The notes under the pieces were generated by a model that was given only the letters and a program-made list of their open reading frames with translations, made no database searches and was not told where the DNA came from. A DNA stretch of 64,000 nucleotides, from the NCBI GenBank assembly GCA_002989075.1, contig PSQN01000016.1, positions 1,178,001 through 1,242,000 on the forward strand, read 5' to 3'. The position numbers and the translations under genes are program-made. Position 1 is the stretch's first letter; every line of letters starts with the position of its first letter. Of the stretch, positions 34,506-44,348 are shown piece after piece. The DNA comes from Arthonia radiata. Lineage: Eukaryota > Ascomycota > Arthoniomycetes > Arthoniales > Arthoniaceae.

Positions 34506-34870
34506 CTTGAATGATCAGGGTAAAAAAGAACAAATGTGACAAATGACGACAGAGAGCACAATCGACTTTCATGCAATGTCGCCATATAGCAGGAGTAACA
34601 TCCGAATATATATGCTGAAGGAGCCCTAGAAAAAAACGTGTGACCGTAGCAGACCGTCGGTGTTGCACGGGGGAATGGGGCATGGCTGACATTGTGAAAC
34701 ATCAAACACGTTTGTAAAGCGCTGCTTGCCGAACAAGCGAACAAAAGTCATGAATAGCGGAGCGTGAGACCGAGACTTGTGGTAGTGGCGGAAGTCTGCG
34801 GCTTTCATTTGGAAAGGCGTCAATACCGCAATGTTTGGGGAGTACTGGCTCGTTCTCATATGATGAACCC
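34506..34870. promoter_or_regulatory. Promoter of paralog C
   Basis: 365 nt between paralog C and the CCDC25-like stop. It holds the TATA element of paralog C. No gene is seen. Confidence 0.45.
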
Positions 34871-35730
34871 TCACATGAAGTCGTCCTCCCAGTCTTCTCC
34901 TCGATTCTGATTGCTGGACTCTGCAATGGCGTCCTCCGAGTGAATCTCATCGTATGCATGATCTCGCTGCCACGCCAGCTCTTTCCGCTCTTTCGCGATC
35001 CGGGCCTCCTCCTTTTGCCGCTCCCTCTGCGCTGCGACATCAACTTTGCGAGATTGTCGTAGAGTCTCGTCCTTCTCGGCTCTGAGGTCTGGGTACTTCT
35101 CAACTTTGGTCTTGTTCAGGCGGTTGACGATGGGGTTCTCGCGCTGGGCGACGTGGACGCGCTTGACCTGGTGCTGGTCTTAGCGAATGCTTGAGATATG
35201 AATGCTTTAGAGATTTACCGTCTTGTCTCTATGAAACGAGACTTGGCCAGTCGCCATACTACCGTCCTTCTTCAGGTTTAACCACGGTGTGTATATGATG
35301 GTGATGTTGTCTTTCTTGTTGCCCTCAATGGAATTGGCCTTTGTCAATTGTGCGCAGTCTTGTAGAAGCTCTTCAGGTATTTTATCCCATGTATCGCCTT
35401 CTCGCATCCGGAGGTAGACATGTGCGCTCGAGAGCTTGTCGACGTGGAACTACGCATCGGTGTAAGTGGAGATGACGCCACTAACGCAAGGCCGATGGAC
35501 GCATACCCTGCGAGGAGGTACATAAGCTTTCGAAAACAGTCGGTGAGGTTCATTCCCGTGCTCTTACCACACGTCTTGCTCCAGGCCGTATTTGATCAGA
35601 TCCTCATCTACGAGCTGTCAGATCAGGGAACACCGAGCAAGGATGCGGACGGCGGACTTTCGAACTTGTCTTTGCCAACGTAGATGTTAGCCGACGGCGT
35701 GACCATATTGCTGGTGTAGTAGAAGACCAT
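34871..35730 (-). CDS. CCDC25-like NFACT-R domain protein
   Basis: The model is 213 residues, the family size. Exons are 35730-35658, 35607-35568, a single G at 35507, 35449-35219 and 35167-34871. The protein starts [24 protein letters not shown], then [14 protein letters not shown], then [27 protein letters not shown] and a charged coiled-coil ending GEDWEDDF. These blocks follow human CCDC25 and yeast Jlp2 closely. The Trp-Phe junction can be encoded only if the two consecutive introns 35567-35508 (GTAAGA...CAG) and 35506-35450 (GTATGC...TAG) leave a one-nucleotide exon between them. The first intron has an unusual GTCCGC donor. Biochemical role in fungi is unknown; the NFACT-R fold suggests RNA or DNA binding. 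Confidence 0.88.
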
Positions 35731-35981
35731 GATGGATGATGGGTAGTGTTCAATTTCGTGGGAATTGTTAAGTCGAGTAAACGCGTCCCAGGTTGGGCTC
35801 GTGGGGCAAAAGTGGCATGTGCGGAACTCTTCCGCACTAGCGGTTGGGTGTCGATAAGATGAGTCCTAAAGATCCGAAGGCGGCTTGAGATGGTGAAGTT
35901 GAAGTTCGTGTATTGTGAGAAATACGACATCAGCATGTTCCAGTTGTCTCGCGTAATGGAAGGTTCGCATAGTCTGCGCTG

Positions 35982-36368
35982 TCACTGCGTTTGAGTCCGA
36001 GTCCCTGGCGTTCCCTCTGCTTGGGTCCGCAACTGTTTGATGACTTGCTGATGGCGACCATTAGCTTACAGAGGGCTGAGAAACCTTGAACGGCACATGT
36101 GATGATACATACCGCCAAAGCTTCAGGGTTGACACCATTCTCGATGAGCGACACACATAAAGACAGCTGCGTGCGATCGAGGTGTGTATTCTATCCTTCG
36201 TCAGTACGAGAAAACCTCCAGTCCGTTACTAGAGCTGTGCGACACGGAAGACGCTGCTTATGAAAATCAATGGCTCCATTCTTGACCTACTAGAAGGGTA
36301 GAGATCTCATGCAGGATGTCGATGACTTCACGAGCAGCCTGTCGCTTTTCTTCGGCTGAGGCTGACAT
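35982..36368 (-). CDS. mzt1: MOZART1 (Mzt1), gamma-tubulin complex subunit
   Basis: Three short exons: 36368-36291, 36190-36113 and 36047-35982, all phase 0, giving 73 residues. The pieces read AAREVIDILHEISTLL, then NTHLDRTQLSLCVSLIENG, then VNPEALAQVIKQLR, which is the complete MOZART1 core of three helices. The short Thr/Gln-rich tail ends at TGA 35984. Mzt1 binds the N termini of gamma-tubulin complex proteins and is needed for microtubule nucleation at spindle pole bodies. Each exon alone is too short to call, which is why automated ORF finding would miss it. It shares a divergent promoter with the GH92 gene. Confidence 0.95.
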
Positions 36369-36773
36369 CTTGAGATCTCTAGTCGGGCCTTCAAGATTCC
36401 AGAGCACTCGTCAGACTATCAGGCTATCCAAGCGTAGAGGTTCAACAAATAGATCCAAGGTCTTGAGGACGCGACCTCTTCGCGGTCGCGTTGATATCTG
36501 GCCCAAAGAAGCTAGCACGCCAAGCTTTGATGCAGCAGTCTCCGCATCAAAATGACGATCAGGAGACGCAACATCCAGGGACTCGCTCCTTGTCAAGCTT
36601 TGATGTGATGCTCGATTGCATGACACTTGCCTCTCTCAGAATGGTCGCTTCTCGTAAAGCACCACGTTTGGTTACTGACCCAAGAATTGTCTCATCCTTG
36701 GGGTGGACTCTTTAATGGCGTGAGTACCTACACTCTGCGTCTGTACATGAGAGCACTTCGAGCTAACTCCAAG
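36369..36773. promoter_or_regulatory. Divergent promoter, mzt1 / GH92
   Basis: 405 nt between divergent starts. Small frames occur but are unsupported. No specific motif is assigned. Confidence 0.4.
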
Positions 36774-39405
36774 ATGCGAGTCTGCCCTTCTGCAATACTC
36801 GTCGCTGGGCTGTGTGTGCTTGCAGCAGCCCAGCAGGACGTCCTACGCTTCGTCGATCCTTTGATTGGGACTGCTAACGGAGGTGAGTGTGGAAGGTTCT
36901 TTCCATTCTCTATTGCATAGCTAACAGTTATAGGCCATGTGTTTCCAGGCGCGACACTGCCTTTGTACGCCGCCATCGCCCTTTTGCGTGCTGCACAAGC
37001 TGATGCAAAAGCAGTGGCATGGCCAAAGCTGTTGCCGACGTAGATGGTGAGGATCAGGGGGGTTATGCCTCCGATGGATCCAACATCAATGGCTTTAGCC
37101 ATATGCACGACTCTGGCACAGGTGGTGTGAGTAACCTATGCTCCTCGCGGCATTGTTTATTAACATGATGACCATCAAACAAAATTACAACTCGCTGAGA
37201 GCTGCTGTGATATCAACCTTTATCCATCTGATTGCATAAATCCTTGAATCTGTCATTGAAAGATCGCGAGCAATACTGATTGTTCGACAGTCACCATCTC
37301 TGGGCAATTTCCCCTTGTTCCCGCAATCTGGTTGTGTAGGCGACGATGTCAACGGTTGCGTGTTTCCGATCGCCTCGAGATCTGTTCCGCAGGTGAATGG
37401 ATCAGTAGTGGCCACGCCCGGCTACTTTGCAGTCGATCTGTCTACTGGCATAAAGGCGGAAATGACGGTCTCAGACCGGACAGCGCTGTACCGCTTCACG
37501 TTTCCCTCCGTGCCCGTGGGCATTGACGCACCGCTTAGTCCAGTGATTCTTGCAGATCTGATTGATTTACCCAGGACCCGCACGTCCGGTGCTGCCTTTG
37601 TCGACTCTGCCACAGGGAGGATCACTGGAAACGGCACGTTCGAGCCGAGCTTCGGCATTGGAAACTACAACTTGAGCTTCTGCGCAGATTTCCAGGGTGC
37701 CAGTATACGAGACACAGGAGTCTTTGTGGACAGTCGTGCCGGGCCCGACTCTTCTGTATCTGTAGTAGACGATGGCGTCGATTCGTTTCCAAGTATACTT
37801 CCCGCAGGAGCTTTCGTCCGCTTCAATCCGCCAAACGCTAATAACCAGATCATTGCCCGCGTTGGTGTCAGCTTCATCAGCACAGAGCAAGCATGCTCAA
37901 ACGCTGAATCTGAGATCGCTGACTTTGACTTTGATGGCACGAAGAGCTCCGCAGAGCAAGCGTGGAGGGAGAAGCTCGGTGCCGTCTCGATCTCTCCGGG
38001 TGGCGTTGACGATTTGTTTCAGACGACTTTCTGGAGTGGCGTATACCGTTCGCTCATCAGTCCTCAGGACTACACAGGAGAAAACTATCTCTGGCAATCA
38101 AGCGAGCCTTACTATGACAGCTACTATTGCATCTGGGACTCGTTCCGTAGCATCCACCCCTTGATAACCCTCTTGGACCCGGAGTCACAATCACGAATGG
38201 TTCGCAGCCTTGTGGATATCTACCGCCATGAAGGCTGGCTCCCCGACTGCCGCATGTCGCTGTGCAAAGGATTTACGCAAGGTGGCTCGAACGCAGACAT
38301 TGTGCTGACAGACTCGTATCTGAAGGGAATTACTGGCGTTGACTGGGCGACAGCATATGAGGCGCTGGTGAAAGATGCTGAGGTTGAGCCACAGAATTGG
38401 AATTTTGAGGGTCGTGGAGGCCTTGCGAGCTGGAAGACTCTCAATTACATTCCGACTGAGGACTTTGACATTCTGGGCACCGGTACTCACACTCGCAGTA
38501 TCTCGAGAACCGTGGAATACGCATACGACGACTTTTGCATCGCCGAGATGGCTCAAGCACTAGGCAACGCAGCGGATTATGAAAAGTACATGGAACGCTC
38601 AGGCTACTGGCAGAACATGTATAACCCGGACCAACCCTCATCGATCAACGGTACGGACACAGGCTTTGTTGGCTATCTGCAGCCAAAGTACCTCAACCAG
38701 ACATTTGGCGTGCAAGATCCAATCTTCTGCTCTCCACTACTGAACTTCACAAGCTGCTATCTGAACCCGCAGGGGCATGAGACATACGAGGGGAGCAGCT
38801 GGTTGTACACGTTCTTCGTGCCCGGCGATATGGCGAAGCTTATCATGACACTGGGTGGCCCAGAATCGTTTGTCAACCGCCTTGACTACCTTCACGAATC
38901 CGGACTGCTCTATATTGGAGATGAACAAGGCTTCCTGCCTGTATACCAGTATCACTACGCCGGACGTCCAGGCTTGTCTGCTAACCGATCGCACGCTTAC
39001 ATACCGAGCCAATTCAATACTACTGTTGCAGGCATACCGGGCAACGACGACAGCGGAGCTATGGGCTCATTCGTGGCTCTCAACATGATGGGTCTATTTC
39101 CCAACCCGGGTCAGAACGTCTACCTGATAACGCCTCCCTACTTTGAGGAGATGAACATTACCAACGGCCAAACTGGCAATGTTGCTACAGTACGCAACAT
39201 CAACTTCGATCCCACTTATCAAGCAATTTACATACAATCTGCTACGTTGAATGGTACCAACTACACCAATAATTGGATCGACCACAGCTTCTTCTTGGAT
39301 GGTGGCGTGCTCGAGCTGGAGCTTGGGTTGAACGAGAGCAGCTGGGGCACAAGAGACGAAGACCTTCCGCCAAGCTTGTCCACAACCGGGATACACTTGT
39401 CATGA
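36774..39405 (+). CDS. Secreted GH92 alpha-mannosidase
   Basis: Four exons: 36774-36882, 36934-36964, 37015-37126 and 37291-39405, giving 788 residues. A signal peptide (MRVCPSAILVAGLCVLAAAQ) is followed by RFVDPLIGTANGGHVFPGA, SHMHDSGTGGSPSLGNFPL, GYFAVDLSTGIKAEMT, YCIWDSFRSIHPL, YRHEGWLPDCRMS and IPGNDDSGAMGSFVALNMMG. These are the family-92 landmarks in order, and the length fits. GH92 enzymes are calcium-dependent exo-acting alpha-mannosidases that trim mannans or N-glycans. Several N-glycosylation sequons (NGT, NFT, NTT) fit an extracellular enzyme. The third intron, 164 nt, is much longer than the others. Expression on mannan-rich substrates is an inference. Confidence 0.96.
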
Positions 39406-39820
39406 CTATTCGCTGCGTAGGTAAGCAGCTTGAAAGTAGGTGGTCCAGATACTTGAAGCTGCATGCGTTACTTCGGTACCCCGCGACCCGAAGCTCGAAC
39501 ATCTTCAACATGACGTTACTACCCTGAAGACTGCAGCTCATTGCCATGACACGTGAGATCGTTCGTGAGCCAGTGATATCCAAAGCGTCCTTATAAATGG
39601 TGCAAGCTGCCAGATTGTGCAAACAACAGTCTTATATAACAGAGTTCGACCTGCGCAAAAATTAAAGGCGCGGTATAAACTGTCTGTCCACCATCATGGA
39701 ATGTATCCGAGAATTCTACGAGCTAACCATTGCAGTCAAGCCACGCCAACTTATCACCACTTCACGTTCAGCGCACACGTCAAGATACGACAGACAGGTT
39801 CTGTCAGACCTACCACCACG
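39406..39820. other. Intergenic, nothing recognised
   Basis: 415 nt between the GH92 stop and a small plus-strand gene. An open extension of that gene's frame runs back to 39617 but looks non-coding. Confidence 0.4.
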
Positions 39821-40054
39821 ATGCAAGACACAACGTCTACAGCCGTAGACCCGCTACACCAGCAATCCATGCACAACAAGATAAGCGGATCGGCGCCTGT
39901 CGAAAGCGGCTCGCATCCACCCGTCGAAGCCGAAAAGGGCGAAGAAACGCACGAGACGAACTTATTCGAGGAGAAGTTGGACAAAGCGTTCGGACAGGCC
40001 GAGCATGACAAGGAGCAGTCGGGTGCAGGCGTGGGCAACCACCCCAAAGCCTGA
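39821..40054 (+). CDS. Small hydrophilic hypothetical protein
   Basis: A 77-residue frame beginning MQDTTSTAVDPLHQQSMHNK and ending with GVGNHPKA. It is acidic and hydrophilic, with no Cys and no hydrophobic segment. The middle block NLFEEKLDKAFGQAEHDK looks like a single amphipathic helix. Such small heat-stable-like proteins are common in ascomycetes, but I cannot name a family. The start at 39821 is chosen because the longer upstream extension is Arg/His-rich and unlike protein. It ends tail-to-tail with the GH25 gene. Confidence 0.5.
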   Translation: MQDTTSTAVDPLHQQSMHNKISGSAPVESGSHPPVEAEKGEETHETNLFEEKLDKAFGQAEHDKEQSGAGVGNHPKA

Positions 40055-40172
40055 ATGACACAGGAAGCACATTGATCAAGTATTCATACAACACGTCATA
40101 CACGAGCGTTACGACATCAATGAACCAAATCCCTTCCTACCTCCCCTTCCTCCCCACCCCACCCCATCTCAC

Positions 40173-40978
40173 TCACCCCATCGCAAGCCTCTTCAACCCG
40201 TCCTCCCCTCCATTAAACACATCCGAATCGCCCCCGGCACTATAACTATCATCATTCTGCCAGATCGTCTGATAGCCCCACCCGCCCGGGATTGTGCCCG
40301 GGCTGCTCCCATACCGCGCCAGCACCAGCGGGCTGTTGTCCGCGAACGCCTTGCTGTTGCCCGTGCACTGCGTCCACCAGTCGTTCGTGCTGTAGATCAG
40401 CGGGTACCGGCTCGTTTTGGTGTGGTAGGCGTCCACGAAGTCGCTGATCCAGGCCACCATTTGGCTGGCGCTGAGGCCGTAGCACGTGGACCCGGAGGGG
40501 TTGTATTCGATGTCGAGCATGCCCGGGAGCGTGATGCCGTCGTTGGACCAGCCGCCGCCTACTGGTGTTAGCGTTGCTTCTCTGCGATCTCTGGGAGTTT
40601 GCCGTGTATGCTGGCGTTGTTGTGAACCAGTCAAAACTGGAGAACTAGGATAATGCGATGCTACTCACCATGCGCAACGAAGTAATCCGCCTGCGCCGTC
40701 CCGCTCGAGTCGTCCGGATGCGCAAAGTGGTACGCCCCGCGGATGAGCTTGGCGTCCGTCGCGCCGCCGTAGTTCTTGGAGAAGGAGGAGTCGGTGTACG
40801 TGGTGGACTCGGTGGCCTTGATGATGACGAAGCGAGCGCCGTTGGCGTAGGCGGCTTTGAAGTCGACGTTGGGCTGGTAGTGCGAGATGTCGAAGCCTTG
40901 AACTGTGGCGCGTTTGTCGATGGGCGTGGCGGCCGCTGCGCCGGCCAAGGCGGTGGTGAGGAGGGTGGATGGTTTCAT
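40173..40978 (-). CDS. Secreted GH25 muramidase (Chalaropsis-type lysozyme)
   Basis: Two exons: 40978-40669 and 40558-40173, giving 231 residues, with a 110-nt intron (GTGAGT...TAG). A signal peptide and likely KR pro-site (MKPSTLLTTALAGAAAATPIDKR) precede the mature start ATVQGFDISHYQPNVDF. The beta/alpha barrel shows RFVIIKATEST, GAYHFAHPDDSS, the catalytic DxE in GMLDIEYN, and WTQCTG. Two Cys are placed as in the fungal enzymes. GH25 enzymes cut the N-acetylmuramic acid to N-acetylglucosamine bond of bacterial peptidoglycan; in fungi they act against bacteria or in nutrition. A clean TATA box lies about 95 nt upstream. Confidence 0.95.
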
Positions 40979-41068
40979 GGAGGTTATGGGGGCAGTGCTG
41001 TGGTTGTGGGGTGGGGTGTTTGTAGAAGCTGGTTTGTTTGTAGATAGTAGTCATCCTGTTCGACCGTA

Positions 41069-41078
41069 AGGAGTCTTA
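41069..41078 (-). promoter_or_regulatory. TATA box of the GH25 gene
   Basis: The minus-strand sequence GGCTATATAAGACTCC contains a consensus TATATAA about 95 nt upstream of the ATG at 40978, a normal spacing for a fungal core promoter with a short leader. Confidence 0.65.
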
Positions 41079-41194
41079 TATAGCCTTCGGGGTCTAACAA
41101 GCTCCACGATCTCCTGAACGTTATAGCGGACCGAAGCGCACGCGGTTCCCTCGTGCCGTCCACACGTGCAGCGTCCATCCTACGTCAGCTCACC

Positions 41195-41355
41195 AGAGCG
41201 GCAACTCGGTGGATTATGATCAATGAGAGCTCAGTATAAGCGATGCAAGGTCCACCGGAGTGACATAGCGGCAGCCGTCATCTTATGAGCGGCAGTTCGG
41301 AGCGTGGTGATGGACGGGGACAGAGTGAATATCAATGAGAGCGGAGCATAAGCGA
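41195..41355. repeat. Imperfect direct duplication in the GH25 promoter
   Basis: A block near 41195-41243 recurs at about 41286-41355. The best-conserved part is 25 nt (41219-41243 and 41331-41355) differing at three positions, containing ATCAATGAGAGC and ATAAGCGA. A second short match, GAGCGGCA followed by TCGG, precedes each copy. It lies about 215-380 nt upstream of the GH25 start and may be a duplicated regulatory block. Confidence 0.55.
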
Positions 41356-41816
41356 GGGATAGGCCAACCTGAGTCCAAATCTGTATAATAGAATGGAACA
41401 TGGGCTATCATAGCTACCTGATAGGGCGAGGAGTGCTGTCGATTAGGCGGGTTCATGCATGCTAAGCATTGAGGCTGTCGATCATCCTGTTTCAGGCTGG
41501 CGGCTCAAAATGCCCCTGGTACGCAGGTCCTGGAAGAGTCGCACAGATCGAATGTCTCTGACAATACTTTGAGAATGAAAGCTACCGTCTTGCACAGTAG
41601 TAGCATTGATTGACATCTAGTCAAGGATGTAAGCGAATTTAGACAGCGCCCCAAGGGCGGGATGTGTTTCGCTCATGCCAGCACACCATGACATCTAACT
41701 CGGAGTCAATGTGAGTCTTCGTTGCCCCAATACACATGTTTTGCCGTAACGAGAGACCGTGCGTCCGTGTTCGATGGGCAGCGATACGCTCAAGGCTGAC
41801 CCGATGGAAGCCAGCG

Positions 41817-42713
41817 TCACGCCGCATCAGCAACGAATTTCGCCTTTACGCTCCACGACACCGTGAGCTTTCCCGGCTCAAGGCTGAGCTCTTCCTGAAC
41901 GCGACCTCCCGCCGACCCAAACAGGGAGCCGGGCGCTTGCGCCGTCTGATTTGACATGGCGCCAAACGCGCTCCATCCGTACCCTCCGTTTACGTCATTG
42001 CTGCCCGTCTCCACGAAAGTCATTCGTGCCGTCCGCGAACCCGTTGCGGCCTCCGCAAAGTCGTTGGCCTTCTCCATCGCATCTCTGACGGCTAGCTTGC
42101 GCATCTTCTTCTCCAGCGCCTCTCGCGTGGGGTCGAGTAGGTGCCACGTGATGTTTGTGACCTCTGCGTGTGGCGTGACCGCAACGGTGCTAGCGACCGA
42201 GCTCAGCACTGAGAAATCTTGAAACTTCATGGTCAAGGTCGTAGTGGCGGTGTGTCTGCGATGGCGCTCTTCTTCCTCGGCAACCTCAACTTCGGTCCAC
42301 GGTTCACCCAATGTGCTTGACGGTTTTGCTTGTGCTGACTGCGCATTGCCAAACAACCCCTGAGTTTGCGTTCCACGTAGTCTTTGCGTGACCTCATGCG
42401 GGATGAAGGTACTGGTCGTCAATCGGCCCATATTCCAATCTGTAAGAGGAGCCTTGAGCGGTCCGCCGGAGGCCACAGCACTAGAGCCTTCTAGTTCCAC
42501 ACGGAGTTTCTTTGCAAGCTCTTGCAGCTCGCAGGAGGATTTTGTGACGTCTGCGAGTGACTCTTGCTTGGAAGACGTCTCTGATGTGACCTTGATATCT
42601 ATGATTGCGCGATCGGGATGAGAGGTACATTCTCCTTTCCCATTCCCGTGAATGATGAGCTTCGTAAGATCTTGCGAGGCCGAAGAACCTGCGCTCGAGG
42701 TCTGTGAAGCCAT
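41817..42713 (-). CDS. SIMPL (DUF541) domain protein
   Basis: A single exon of 298 residues. It begins MASQTSSAGSSASQDLTKL and enters the SIMPL fold at IIHGNGKGECTSHPDRAIIDI, followed by the typical helix ELQELAKKLRVELE. A mid region HTATTTLTMKFQDFSVLSS and VTNITWHLLDPTREALEKKM comes next, then a C-terminal LTVSWSVKAKF strand. SIMPL proteins occur in bacteria and eukaryotes. Bacterial examples are periplasmic; the mammalian one (IRAK1BP1) is cytosolic. Here no signal peptide is present, so a cytosolic protein is likely. Biochemical role unknown. Confidence 0.88.
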   Translation of the reverse strand: MASQTSSAGSSASQDLTKLIIHGNGKGECTSHPDRAIIDIKVTSETSSKQESLADVTKSSCELQELAKKLRVELEGSSAVASGGPLKAPLTDWNMGRLTTSTFIPHEVTQRLRGTQTQGLFGNAQSAQAKPSSTLGEPWTEVEVAEEEERHRRHTATTTLTMKFQDFSVLSSVASTVAVTPHAEVTNITWHLLDPTREALEKKMRKLAVRDAMEKANDFAEAATGSRTARMTFVETGSNDVNGGYGWSAFGAMSNQTAQAPGSLFGSAGGRVQEELSLEPGKLTVSWSVKAKFVADAA

Positions 42714-44348
42714 GATGCTATTTGATGTCGATATACGTCCTTGAATGGTGCTGCGATACAGCTGCGGTGCGAGTGACGCATTGCAGTAGTTATATGTTTT
42801 CCGTTGGGGGCGGATTAGCTAGCGCTGGCTGTTGCCTGCTAACAATAAAGTGCCTTTTACTCAAACAAGATGGAGCGAGAAAAAGCGCTGTAGCGATTCC
42901 ATACTGAGCTTCATTGCTCAGCGTATACACAGACGAAATGCGCTATATCACGGCTTGTGGCGGACCCGACAAAGACTGCAAACAGTAGTCGTACCTCGTT
43001 GAGACTGCTGGGCTCAAGAGGCATTCAAAAACAAATGAGATTTCGGAGAAGGGTGAAGAGGCAAAATTGTAGAGATGAAACACCAGGAAGGGCGAGAGCT
43101 ACTAGGCGACAGCAGGCTGTCGAGGAAGCGTCTCGACCCAGGTGGAAGCTCAGGCTTCGATCAGGCCACACAGCTCGTTTTTGCTCTTACTTTGGTCGAA
43201 ATCAAACATGCTCATCATACCTTTGAACGGAGGGTTGAGTTGCTCCGAGAGAGGGAGAGATGGCAGAAAGAAGCCTCGGTGGAAGAGCCGACAGCGCTGA
43301 TCGTCTCGTAGGAGGCTCTGTATGGGATGTTATTACCTTATTGGGCCATGAATGACCTAACGGCATGCGGGTTAGCAAACTGCTAGCGGCTGCTGTCTCT
43401 TCCCCAGATCCTCATACGCCGCGGCTGCTTTCTAGTCTACCTTCTCGTATGCAAGTCACTTTGCGTATCCGCTCCACGCGACGGCTGCCAATAGCTGGCT
43501 CTGATCCCATTCGGCATCTGTCACAGACTGTTAGCCTGCCCATCCTATGTTCTGGATGCCACGTGAGAGCCCTGAGCAAGGTGCTGCCTCCACTCATTCT
43601 GCTGCACCTTCCAACTTCCTCGGAGTCTATTCGAGCCTCGATGACATTGCCTGCGCCTCCGTTGGACGACAAGATCGGGCGATCACGGCCAGAAGGTTGC
43701 CAAAATGGGTCAAGCAAAGATCAAGCTTTCGCTGAAATGGTCAATACCACGTTGAACCTCGACTCCCCCTGCCACGGCCGTGCCTTAGCTTTACCACTCA
43801 GCGCTTGCCCCAGAGTTTAGCACGCACTTTGACTGCCTGTCTAGCATGACTATGTTTCTTGTAGCTGGGATGGGATGCCCGTGCCCCAACCCACATGATA
43901 CTCTATCTTGAAGCTGCTGCGATCCTGCCCAATGCGGACGCAAGCGTGGTGAGCCTGTAGTCCCCTGCTTTTTTCAGCTGTGTACTTGTGCTTACAAGTG
44001 CTCAGGCCGAGGCGGTCTGCTCCCCAGGTCGCCATCGGCGATCCAAATTAGCTTAATAGGTGCAACAAAGACCCAATCTGCCTGCTGTAGTTGGCCGTGT
44101 GATGAGCAGTACTCACATTAGCCATCTGTGGCGTCCATTTTGCCTTTGTAACGTGACCATATCCAGTAAAGCTTGACTCTCTAGACCTGGCTGGCCACCA
44201 GCTGTATTGCTTCCGCTGTGGTCCAAGAAATCCAGCATCAAATAGCATAAGTAGTGGACACGCGAGATGCTGATTCTGCCCGACTTTGTCCATTGTAAGC
44301 GTTGTTTCGGTATAGTTCAGATCTATCACAAACGCTACCCGCTTCGCC
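42714..44348. other. Gene-poor region, no credible gene
   Basis: About 1.6 kb between divergent genes. Frames of up to 150 codons (for example 43365-43820 plus) were read and show no domain, signal peptide or splice continuation. No repeats or RNA gene were noticed. It may carry an extended promoter of the peroxidase gene. Confidence 0.45.

Larger units (their letters stand above)
40979..41816. other. Upstream region of the GH25 gene
   Basis: 838 nt between two genes of the same orientation: the GH25 start and the SIMPL-protein stop. It holds a TATA box and an imperfect direct duplication, listed separately. No gene is seen. Confidence 0.5.

Noticed and set aside
35344-35553. Alternative 69-codon frame through the CCDC25-like introns
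   Set aside because: It reads a shifted frame through exon 4 and both introns; the family sequence is recovered only in the spliced frame.
41085-44348. Searched for mobile-element remnants and tRNA genes in the two gaps around the SIMPL gene
   Set aside because: No transposase, reverse-transcriptase or LTR-like features and no convincing tRNA A/B boxes were found by eye.
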